Origin: Mikania micrantha
Taxonomy: Eukaryota; Streptophyta; Magnoliopsida; Asterales; Asteraceae
NCBI GenBank assembly: GCA_009363875.1
Contig: CM018683.1
Location: 65,204,207 to 65,268,206 of the forward strand
Direction: 5' to 3'
DNA length: 64,000 nt
A program made the position numbers and the translations under genes. Under the pieces are notes generated by a model. It was given only the letters and a program-made list of their open reading frames with translations, had not been told where the DNA came from and ran no database searches. This document shows, one piece after another, positions 55,263 to 64,000 of the stretch; position 1 is the first letter of the stretch, and every line of letters starts with the position of its first letter.

Positions 55263-57240
55263 TGTGACAATTGAGTTCAAAGAATTACGTCATCAATGAC
55301 GTAAGCATCTTCGATCGTGCTTGATATCCACGTGGATCTAGCAATTTTAATTATTGCAGGATGATAGAACGCGAGAAATGATGAACATGGGTGAAAACCA
55401 CGTACAAAACGGAATCCTGGATTGTCCGGAATCGAAAAACGAAGAAAAGTTTCTAAGTATTGAACATTGGGACTCGTCGCGGTACGCTATGGCTGAGTTG
55501 AGGGTTCTCCGCGGTACGCGATTCTTGAAAATATCTGAGATTCCTCCGGATTTCTTCGCGGTACGCGAAGCCTACTTTTCTTCTCTTCGCGGTACGCGAA
55601 GGATGAGGCGGTGGAAAAAGTTGACAGCATGGTTAAAAGATCAGATTTCATTCTCATCATCATTTCTATCTTCTTCTCAACGCCATCACTCACCACCTTT
55701 GAAAATTCATCATCAAACCCCTCAAATCTCTGTTTTAAAGCCTCTGGAACGTTTAGATCGCATCCGGGAACGTTTATACGAGTCCAGATCATCTTTTTAC
55801 CCGCAGAACTCCGCCAGATTAGGTAATGGTTCATTCTAACTTTCTATTTTGATAATGAATGATTAAATCTTGTTTTTGAACGTAATGATATAGTTAGGGT
55901 TGTTGATTATTGCCTAGATGATGGCTAGGATTGATTATAAATGACAAACTCGAACTGTGAACGGGTGAATCCTTGTTTTGATCCGTTGTAATGCCCGGTT
56001 TGCATGAAATCATAAAAAATGTTATAATGGTTTAAACCATTTGATTGTGACAATGTAGGTGATTAGTTTGATTAATCTTTGACATGCAACGTGAGAGTTG
56101 GGTGTTTCAAACTAATCACAATCATTAACATACTCATTGGAACGATTATCTGATGTTACTGATAACAGTCAGATTAGTATGTTAAACATAGTTATTAAAC
56201 ATATTCAAATACTACATTGTGATATTTCATGATATTTGGGTAATCAATAACAAGGATTGATCATTTCTAAGCCATTAATCTATCTAGGAACTGCTTTAGC
56301 ATTAGAATCAACAACATTAACTATTTGGTTAATCTGAGATTATACAGATTAATCAAGGGTGTCATCAACCTAGTATTAGGAACCTGAATCGGTATAGGTT
56401 CCTACATTATCATACATTGTATGATATGATATTAAGATAATCATTAAAAATCTTATATTGGTTTGATGACTATTAAGGCAATGTCTTTGACATTGGACGT
56501 TCAAGAAGATTTAGTCAGTAAGTTAAAACATTAATAACTCATTAAATAAAACTAAATGCAGAATCATCATATTATTACCAGTTTGTGTGATATTCTGCTA
56601 CCACTGAATCATCTGGTGAGTTTCGTACAACCCCTTTTCTCTTCATTGTTTTATAAACATCGGGGTAACTCTGCAAACTGTTTTCTGAACATATGATATG
56701 CATCACTGATATCTGTGTGATTTCATGTGACTTTTTTGTGATTTCATGGGAATTTGCCGTTAGTATCTTTATCACAGTATCAAAAGTCCTCATCTCCTGA
56801 ACTGTATCTAGTGAACCCATGTGGGGCCGAACAGGAATCATTGATAGTACTATTGGCTGACAACCCATTTGCTGGGAGGATTGCATCTCCCCTTGTGTGA
56901 ATGTTTGGTACCTGTTTCCAAAACACTTTCTTAATGTTAGTGATAGACATTAAGATAATGAGGCATTAAGATATTTACCGACGGGTAGTATCTTCGTACA
57001 ACATACAACCGTCCGAAAGGAACTAGATACGGGTCCCATGGTTATCCGGAATTAAACTTTTGAGAGCATTCTTATCATATCATATTGCTTTAAATTGAAC
57101 TGTCGAACTCACCAGCTTTGTGCTGACGTTTTAAACTCATCATTTTTGCAGGACAACGGTGACGACATGGTGAGGATGCACTTCACTTAGTTGAACTTAA
57201 ATGTACCTGATTGTGTAATAAACCTAGCTGTTAAGTTGAT
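55263..57240 (+). repeat. Gypsy E 3' LTR, cut by Copia B
   Basis: 1978 bp matching the 5' LTR with roughly 25-30 differences by eye. It carries the intact insertion site of Gypsy B (near 56573) and boxes 1 and 2 (56615-56625, 57104-57113). The last 167 bp are displaced beyond the window by Copia B. TTGAT (57236-57240) is the presumed left target copy of Copia B. Confidence 0.93.
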
Positions 57241-57867
57241 TGTTGATACATGTTTTTGTCCCTAGTTCAGTTTTGTAACTCTTATCGTGTAAATGTTCAA
57301 AGTATTAATGGAAATTGTCTTTATATCTATTCCTTAATGTTTATTAATGTTTATCTATTTAGTTGATCTGATTATAAACTGAATTGAGTATGAAGGTTAC
57401 TCATTCGGCGAATGACTCTAGAATGAAGTCATTCGCCGAATGAAGGTTATAGCGAATGTCTGGATTGAGAATGAGTCATTCGCCGAATGACTCATTCGAC
57501 TGATAGCTCATTCGAGCTTAGTCATTCGCCGAATGAGCTGCTTCGGCCACTCATTCGGCCGAATGACTACAGCTTATAAATAGAAGTTCAAATCATTTCA
57601 ACTCTAACTTTCCAGAGCCCTTCATCTTCCCTGAGACTCCAGTGTCAAAACCCTAGAAGATTTGAGCGGTTCTTGATCATCCAAGTTCGATTCTCAACCC
57701 GTGGTGTTCGATCGTTGCTTCCACGTTGTTCCTACAACCTCGGATCACCACGGTTCCTGTTGGTTTCGATTGGAAAACCCTGGAATAGGATTCCGCACTA
57801 TTCCAGAGGTTGTCGAGTAGTTTTACATTGGATTCGGATTGTTTCCGAGCTCCTGATCGGTCCAACA
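57241..57867 (+). repeat. Copia B 5' LTR (627 bp)
   Basis: Ends TGTTGATACA..GGTCCAACA with a 5-bp terminal inverted repeat TGTTG/CAACA. TATA box TATAAATA at 57575-57582. Five TCATTCGNCGAATGA-type palindromes lie at 57401-57568, directly upstream of it. The 3' LTR is outside the window. Confidence 0.92.
57401..57568. repeat. CATTCGCCGAATG palindrome array upstream of Copia B TATA
   Basis: Sites at about 57401, 57429, 57476, 57521 and 57551 share ATTCG-G/C-CGAAT; the last has one extra C. The final site ends only a few bases before the TATA box. Confidence 0.8.
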
Positions 57868-57870
57868 AAG

Positions 57871-57882
57871 TGGTATCAGAGC
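57871..57882 (+). other. Copia B primer binding site (tRNA-iMet)
   Basis: TGGTATCAGAGC starts four bases after the LTR. Confidence 0.92.
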
Positions 57883-58468
57883 TTTGGCTCTTGATTCTAC
57901 TCGATTTCCACTCAAAATCATCAGATTTAAGTCTCCCTAAACCCTGATTTTCGTAACTTCCAAAAACCCTATCTTTCTTTCTTCCCAAGTTACTGTTTCA
58001 TTGAAAAACCAAGGGTTTTTGCGGTTTGATTGTCCTAATTCTTTCCCAATTGATTCATTATCATGTCTTGAACTTCTGTACCAAATTTGGTGCTTAGATC
58101 TGGTCAAAATCGCAAGTTATCACGATTTTCGTTGCTGAAAACCTCAGATCGCCGAATGACTCTGGCGGCCGAATAAGTTCAGCCGAATAGCCCCTCATTC
58201 GCCGAATAGGTCTCATTCGGCGAATAGCTCCTTCGCCATTCTCATTCGCCGAATAAGCCTCATACTCCACTCTCGTTCGGCGAAAGAGCTCATTCGATCT
58301 GTCATTCGCCGAATAGGTCATTTGATCAGTCTCATTCGCCAGTTGTCATACTCAGCCTCCATTCGCCAGATTCAAGACATTCGGCCCCCGACATTCACCC
58401 AAAACCACTTCATTCGCCAGTCACTTCTGAAATTTTTCTAAGTGTTGAAACTTACTACTTCTGATCAA
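57883..58468 (+). other. Copia B leader with more CATTCGCCGAATA words
   Basis: Non-coding region between the primer site and gag. From 58140 to 58420 the LTR word returns many times in slightly different form (CATTCGCCGAATAGG, CATTCGGCGAATAGC). The minus-strand ORF across it is a by-product of the repeats. Confidence 0.65.
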
Positions 58469-59807
58469 ATGGAGGATCTAGCACTCATGGCTAATCAAAA
58501 CCATCGCATTCAGACTCTCTTGTTGACAGAGAATGAAACAGGGAACTCAAACAAAGCTCCTAAGTTGTTGACTTTAGATGATTACCCTCACTGGAAGTAT
58601 CGATTTGAGATTCACATCAATGGAGTGGATACAAATCTGTGGATGATGATAGAGGGAGGTTACTTGAGGCCTTTGAACGAGGATGGTACTCCTATGCTTG
58701 TTACAAGAATGACTGAGCCTCAACGGAAGCTGTATGACTATGAGAAGAAAGCATATGCCATTCTGTCACAGTCCATTGCTACAGATATCTTTCATCAATT
58801 TAGACAGTTTACATCTTCCAAGTACCTCTGGGATGCCTTACAACAAAGATATGAAGGGAATGATGCATTGAAGAGCATCAAGTCTAAAGCTTTAAGAAAA
58901 GAGTTCAATAGCTTTATGTATGTGGGTAATGAGTCCCTTGATGAGTTGATTGCTAGGTTTTATCATCTGTTGAGTGAGTTGTTCAATCACGAAGTCAAAA
59001 CTACAACTCAGGAGAAGATTCAGTGTTTAGAAGATGCCCTACCTCCAAAGTGGGAGTCCTTCTTGATGGTACTCAAGCAAAATCAGATGATGGCTCATAT
59101 GGACATCAATGATTTCATTCAGAAGTTGAAAGAACAGGAGATAGAGAACAAATGGAAGGCCAAGAGGGTTGTGCAAGTTCAGGATCCTTCTCTATACTAT
59201 TCCACTCCCACAGTTGATAAACCCACAACTCATGCTCCTCTGAAGACTGCTTTTGTATCTAAAACATCTGAAGCTCCATCTGCAGCTCAGATGCATTTCA
59301 ATCAATCTTCTTCATCTAGTTCACAACAAGAGCATCATCAGCCTACTGCAAGTCTAAAAACAGAGAACTTTGACATGGTCACAATAGAGATTGCAAAAGA
59401 GCATATGGGTCTTCTGTCAACATTGGTTAGTTCTTATGATGGATTAGTTGCTGGTCAGATCGGCAATCCATATTTGACCAATGATGACTACTCTCAGATT
59501 GATTCTAATGATATGGAGAGAATTGACATTATGTGGGCATTGGCTAGTGCAGTTAGAAGAGCAAAGGAGTTTGTGAAAAGGACCGGGAAGGATATCAATC
59601 TAAACAAGGATTCCAAGTTTGGATTTGATATGGCATCTGTTACATGCTACAACTGTGGTGAGAAGGGTCATTTTGCCAGACAATGCAAACAGCCTAAGAA
59701 AGCTGGAAACAAGAACCCATTTCAGCATCAGAAATCAGCATCTGCCAATTCTGAAAGGAGATTAGTTCCTATTGATTCTCCTTCTCCAGCTGGATCTTCA
59801 TCTTCTG
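58442..59807 (+). CDS. Copia B gag, N-terminal part (interrupted by Gypsy D)
   Basis: An open frame of about 455 codons. The first ATG is at 58442; MEDLALMANQNHR at 58469 may be the true start because it is where the gag-like sequence begins. The Copia gag domain shows YPHWKYRFEIHINGVDTNLW, SKYLWDALQQRYEG, ELIARFYHLLSELF and CLEDALPPKWESFL. A zinc knuckle CYNCGEKGHFARQC lies at about residues 402-415. After PSPAGSSSS the frame runs into Gypsy D; the first base change is the insertion itself and a stop follows at once. The frame continues unbroken on the far side (62941), so the split is due only to that insertion. Confidence 0.9.
59803..59807. repeat. Target-site duplication of Gypsy D (left)
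   Basis: TTCTG here and at 62936-62940. Removing the insertion and one copy restores the open frame of Copia B. Confidence 0.9.
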
Positions 59808-59896
59808 TGTGACAACTAGAAAATTTTGTTTTCTCAAACACTCTTGTTTCTCGAACACTACCAACAACAACCAAATTTCGGGACGAAATTTCTTTC

Positions 59897-59909
59897 AACA
59901 AGGGGATGA
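59897..59909 (+). other. Polypurine tract of Gypsy D
   Basis: CAACAAGGGGATGA directly before TGTGACACCCGG, the start of the LTR. Confidence 0.75.
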
Positions 59910-60031
59910 TGTGACACCCGGCAATTTCAGGTGAATTGCGATTCTTACATTCTTTACATTTCACATTCATACTTGTTGCATTTCATTTAATTATGATTGA
60001 TTAGATGAGTTGAACACAAACTACTGCGAAA

Positions 60032-60229
60032 CGATAGTTCGTGGAGCTATCGAATCGTACATTGCACATTGGTTTGGAAACCAAGTGTGGCAAACACAAC
60101 ACTAGCGCAAAACGATAATTCGGGGAATTATTGAATTGTGCATCACACGTTGATTAGGATTAATCAAGCGTGCAAACACTTCGTTAGACACGAACACAAA
60201 CAATCATCGATAATTCGAGGAATTACCGA
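60032..60229. repeat. String of five short hairpins in Gypsy D LTR
   Basis: Inverted repeats at 60032-60052 (CGATAGTTC..GAGCTATCG), 60065-60089 (CACATTGGTTT..AACCAAGTGTG), 60113-60133 (CGATAATTC..GAATTATTG), 60144-60172 (CACACGTTGATTA..TAATCAAGCGTG) and 60209-60229 (CGATAATTC..GAATTACCG). Confidence 0.7.
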
Positions 60230-60421
60230 AACACACACGAGTCTCACGAACGTTGGTGAACGTCACAACACTTAAACACCGAAACACTTCACAGGTCAAT
60301 TATGGCTAATAATTGACGATTAGAGTCCAAACGACACTCGAACGATGTTCTACAGTCGAGAAACGGGCGAGAATGGGCCCAGAACAACAAAACAGGCATA
60401 TTGGGCCTTACATATGGGCCA

Positions 60422-60545
60422 GGCGGTACGCCTGACCCGAAACACCCATCTCAGGCGATGCGCGCGGGACAAAGAACTCAGCCGGACACATTTTCCATCC
60501 GCGCGGTACGCCTGGCCTTGGTGAGCCACGCCAGGCGTTACGCCT
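60422..60545. repeat. GGCGGTACGCC palindrome cluster in Gypsy D LTR
   Basis: GGCGGTACGCCTGAC at about 60423, AGGCGATGCGC at about 60453, GCGCGGTACGCCTGG at about 60500 and CAGGCGTTACGCCTGA at about 60530. The core GCGGTACGC is shared with the Gypsy E LTR. Confidence 0.7.
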
Positions 60546-62078
60546 GACATGCACAGATCGCAAAAATTTGATTTACACTCAACCTATCCCATTTTAATCA
60601 TTTTAACTTATCCCACACTTAACCTCTCGGCCATTTCTCTCCCCAAACAGCTGATGCACTTTGATTAGACCTTTTGGAAGCCATTGTTGAAGGATTTGAA
60701 GCTTTTGGAAGCTTGAAACCATTGAAGGAAGGCATCTAGACCTCAACCACCATCACCACCTTCTTGTTGGGCAAAGGAGCTGCTGTCCAGGACTTTCCAG
60801 AGCTGCTCCAACACTTTCTTGACAATCTAGGAGCTTGTGAGGTAGTCTCTACTAGTTTACACACCCTCTTCTTACCTCTACACACACATGCAATGGGTAA
60901 AACCCACATGCAAGCTCTCTAGCCTTGCATGCACGAATTTTGTGGTGTTTGAATCTGGGTTTGTTGATCTAAATGTGTTTCTTGATGATCTATGATGTTA
61001 TTGTAAAGATCTATGACGATCCATGATGATGTGAGTTATTAAAATGATGATTTATGACATTATAATGCCATGCATGTATGATCCATGATGGTTAGAATGA
61101 TTTTGAGTATATAGATATGTTTCTTGATGATATTGGATGATGATTTCATGAATAGATGATGTTAAAATGGTTTATTTATGATTATTTCTATTTTTAGTAA
61201 CTTTTGAGTTACAAGATGATGATGTAGTGAAAGTGATGAACATGCATGTATGTGGAATTGCTATTAGGATGTTAAGATGATGATTTGAACACTTAGAATG
61301 TGATTTTGATAATGTTTATGGTCATTTTGACATAGTTACTATATTTAGTAACTTTTATTGATGAAATATTGATAGACGATGAATTTGGCTATGTGGACAT
61401 GTTTAAATGATGCTAGATTGGTTATTATGATGATTTGTGGCATAAGAATGGTTTATAAATGTTTAGATAGTTATTTTAATGCAAAAACTACAAGGTTACT
61501 ATTTATGGTAACTTTAATTTTACAAAACCCGACATATGGATATTTTGTATGATTTGAACATACTAGATGACTTAATATGTTATAGCATGATGATTAGATA
61601 CTAAGTTAGATGGTTTCCAATGTCACGAATGCTACAAATGGAAACTTTCCATTTTAGGAAACTTTTATGTGCAAACATCTTGTAAATGACTTATGTGACT
61701 TGGTATGATGATGTGCTATGTGTTAACATGATCACGTAGGACTAATGAGCATGCTAGAACTCTAAAATCAATATGCTTGTGAAGTTACTATAAATGGTAA
61801 GTTGTCCATAGACGCGACTTACGCGTTTGGCACACAACGAGCACTAACACGAATGTTTCACAATACACAAACAACACAAGGTTCACCAACAGGTCGTTGA
61901 CACACACGGTCAAACACGGTCAATGTAGACCGACACAGACAGACATGATCAACCGAGAGTTATTGATCACGTAACACGATCACATACACGAACTCACGTA
62001 TAGTGTACGATATAGGTAGCCGGTGACTGACTACCCGACGACACAGGAGCTTACGCTTATATTGTTCACCTCGCTAAG

Positions 62079-62603
62079 GTGAGTTCACGGCCCCTTTTTA
62101 CATTTTCTACCTTTGGGGGAGAAAACATTGCATACAAACTACTTTGGAACAACTTACACGCTTTTGGTTATTTTTGTACATGCTAATATCATATATGCAT
62201 ATGTGTGGTATTCATCCACAAACTGATAAGTCCTCATTAAACACACCTCGAACCGTTAATAGCGCGTTGCGCTCAGCGTGGGAATTCTGAATAGTACTAT
62301 TTGGGCCTGACAAGCCCCACTGTTGCGCGCCATATGGCCACCCCGACCGGAGGTCGGAACAGTGCAAAATGACCAAACAACATTTGCCATATCTTGGATG
62401 GATATGGTGGGAGGCAGCATGTTAGCTTCGGTTGCGAACCCGCATATGATATAACACATATTGACTAGCTATCAATGGATATTGCATTGTATTGAAAAAT
62501 AGACCTGCAAACATTTACTTTAAACATTTGATGTTTATTGCTGATTACAAACCTGTGCTCTCACCAACCTTTGTGTTGACCTTTTACTCGCATGTTTTCT
62601 CAG
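62079..62603 (+). promoter_or_regulatory. Possible LTR-internal intron in Gypsy D
   Basis: AAG|GTGAGT donor-like site and TTTTCTCAG|G acceptor-like site, 525 nt apart, in the same conserved blocks as Gypsy E and B. Prediction only. Confidence 0.35.
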
Positions 62604-62940
62604 GTAACTAAGGCACGTGCACAAGGAATAGGATGCTAGGCTGGAGTCACATGCATCTGTTTATGTGTCTTAGTTTACTAAACTTGGATTAACATTTGGT
62701 GTTGTGTAATGTTAAACAACTTTAATCGCTTCCGCAACTCTGATTTAACTGTTTCGTTAACTTATACTTTACTTCCGCAACTCTGATATATTATGAAACT
62801 GTTTTATCCAAATTATTGGATGTACGTACACAACCAGACATATAGGTCTCGCATGTTGTGTGACCGGAGACTGCGATCCTGCCAGATCAGTCGCGTCGCG
62901 CCCCAGGAAGGGACGGGATTTCTCGGGGTGCGACATTCTG

Positions 62941-64000
62941 CTAGTAAAGCTTTAATGGTTCAACAAGATGAAGGGGTGAACTGGAACTTCAGGTTTAATG
63001 CTGATAACGAAGATCAAGATAAAGCTTGTGTGGCAGAGATTCAGCAGTCTGAAGATCATGATGAGGAAAGCATTCAGGAAGATTCTTTGGTGAATGATGA
63101 CAAGATATCCAGTTCAGAATCAGACAGTTTGACAGATTCTGACACTCAAGATTCTGATGGTGAAGCTGATGACTCATCAACTCAATTTGCCTTGATGGCA
63201 AATTCTTCTGCCTCTACTGAATATTCTGAGCAGGTATACACTGATTGTTCATCTTCTCAATCTGACTGTTTCAATTGTGTTGACCTTCGAAGTAAGGTTC
63301 TTGCTTATCAGAAGCATAACAGTGACTTGCTGATCGATCTCGACCTGTGCATTGAAGCAAACAAAGTTTTAAAATCTAATGAAAAAGATTTTCAGATTAA
63401 AATTGATCTTTTAAATCAACAATTGCATGAGGCCGAGATCGCTGTTCTGAACAAGCAAGATGCTATAACTTCTTATCTCAATACCATCAATGAGATCAAG
63501 AAGAAGTTAGCAATAGTTGAATGTGATTATGAGACTCTAGGTCAGAAGCTCAAGAGCTATGAAAGCTCTTCTTATATCATTGAGCACATGATCAGTAGGG
63601 GTACTGATCAGGGGAAGGAACAGGTTAATTATCAAAAGTGTCCTCCACCAATCCTCAATGCCTTTGTCAATACTCCAAATGACAAAGATGTAAAGGATTT
63701 TCAAGTTACTACTCCATTAGTAATTGATCCAGTCTGTCTGAGTACATGTCAGAGTTCATCACAGACTAAGGAATCACAGGTGGATGGAGTTGTTGAAGAT
63801 TGGGTTTCCGATTCTGAGGATGAATCAGAGTATTCACCTAAGCATAGTACTCCTCAGAATCAAACTTCTGTTGTCATGAAAGGTGACCCAATCTCCAAAT
63901 CAAAGATTTACAAAGAATTATGCTTTGTTAAAGCTTCACAGGGGTCTGAAGCTGCTTGTGTTACCAAATCAGCTCAGTTTGGTAACAAAGGAAGAAAGGG
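62941..64000 (+). CDS. Copia B gag extension, continues beyond the window
   Basis: An open frame to the window edge, in frame with the upstream gag once Gypsy D is removed. After KALMVQQDEGVNWNF it is acidic and Ser-rich (about 63040-63200; SLTDSDTQDSDGEADD), then strongly helical with coiled-coil character (about 63300-63560; LNQQLHEAEIAVLNKQDA), then mixed charged sequence. This matches the gag extension of Copia A in kind and position. Protease and later domains are not reached. No stop occurs in 1060 bp, so the element may be nearly intact apart from the insertion. Confidence 0.85.

Larger units (their letters stand above)
29267..57240 (+). mobile_element. Gypsy E: Ty3/Gypsy chromovirus (Tekay type), host of nested insertions
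   Basis: 5' LTR 29267-30581 plus 46781-47610, split by Gypsy B; internal 47611-55262 (7652 bp); 3' LTR 55263-57240, cut by Copia B and continuing beyond the window. Both LTRs start TGTGACAATTGAG. The internal part holds a primer site, a pre-gag ORF, a 23-bp minisatellite, gag, pol with chromodomain and a polypurine tract. The 5-bp flank AATTG (29262-29266) is the left target copy; the right one is outside the window. Gag-pol has stops and a rearrangement, so it is inactive. Confidence 0.95.
59808..62935 (+). mobile_element. Gypsy D: Tekay-type remnant, 3' end plus one LTR
   Basis: 3128 bp flanked by TTCTG. It begins TGTGACA, which is all that remains of a 5' LTR, followed by about 80 bp of internal 3' end with AAATTTCGGGACGAAATTTC, a polypurine tract and a complete LTR (59910-62935). 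Since the outer duplication is intact, the loss of the 5' LTR and the gag-pol interior happened after or during insertion. Confidence 0.88.
59910..62935 (+). repeat. Gypsy D LTR (3026 bp)
   Basis: Starts TGTGACACCCGGC and ends GGGTGCGACA. It contains five consecutive short hairpins (60032-60229), a GCGGTACGCC palindrome cluster (60422-60545), an ATGATG-rich stretch (60960-61800), box 1 (AAGGTGAGTTCAC, 62076-62088) and box 2 (GTGCTCTCACC, 62555-62565) with acceptor-like TTTTCTCAGG. No ORF of note. Confidence 0.88.
57241..64000 (+). mobile_element. Copia B: Ty1/Copia, SIRE/Maximus type, 5' part
   Basis: LTR 57241-57867, tRNA-iMet primer site, leader, then a long gag ORF that is split by Gypsy D and continues to the window end. 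Protease, integrase and RT are not reached. The gag domain and long helical extension match the SIRE/Maximus layout of Copia A, but the LTRs are unrelated. Confidence 0.88.

Noticed and set aside
62256..62459. Minus-strand 67-codon ORF in the Gypsy D LTR
   Set aside because: Short, antisense, in LTR sequence between boxes 1 and 2, with no recognisable domain.

Overview
This window looks like repeat-rich nuclear DNA of a flowering plant. It is almost entirely LTR retrotransposons inserted into one another, with no intact host gene that I can recognise. The mixture of Ty3/Gypsy chromoviruses ending in a chromodomain (Tekay/Del type) and long Ty1/Copia elements with an extra 3' ORF (SIRE/Maximus type) fits a eudicot. 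The 3' ORF resembles proteins common in daisy-family (Asteraceae) retrotransposons, so Asteraceae is my best guess; this is inference. There are no bacterial features, rRNA or tRNA genes, or CRISPR arrays.

Layout. (1) 1-8063: Gypsy A, minus strand, Tekay type, decayed; its downstream LTR is cut by the window edge. (2) 8064-12581: old intergenic DNA with a fold-back MITE, a Helitron 3' end with a helicase remnant, and CACTA-like repeats. (3) 12582-24674: Copia A, plus strand, complete with 844-bp LTRs and a TATAT target duplication; gag, pol and a long 3' ORF all carry stops or frameshifts. (4) 24675-29266: intergenic DNA with a SINE-like remnant, a young 1.5-kb TRIM (26654-28167, duplication CTTTT) and CACTA-like subterminal repeats. 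(5) 29267 to at least 57240: Gypsy E, plus strand, Tekay type, with an unusual pre-gag ORF and a 23-bp minisatellite. (6) 30582-46775, inside the 5' LTR of E: Gypsy B, a tandem LTR-internal-LTR-internal-LTR array flanked by TATTA. (7) 57241 to the window end, inside the 3' LTR of E: Copia B, plus strand. (8) 59808-62935, inside the gag-pol ORF of Copia B: Gypsy D, reduced to a 3' end plus one LTR, flanked by TTCTG.

Order of events: E inserted first, then B and Copia B entered its two LTRs, then D entered Copia B. By eye, LTR pairs differ at about 10 of 844 positions in Copia A, about 25-30 of 1978 in E and 1 of 402 in the TRIM, so these insertions are recent on a plant time scale.

Most interesting signals: (a) four otherwise different Tekay LTRs share a box AGGTGAGTT and, 0.5-1 kb downstream, a complementary box AACTCACC followed by a CAGG acceptor-like end. 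The extension of the complementarity changes together between families, which suggests a conserved RNA pairing or an LTR-internal intron. (b) Gypsy E has a 260-codon ORF before gag with a coiled-coil-like middle and a C-terminal membrane segment, still open although gag-pol is broken. (c) An A-B'-A-B inverted rearrangement in gag of E has 4-bp microhomology at both junctions. (d) Several LTRs carry their own reiterated short palindrome, in three cases just upstream of the TATA box.
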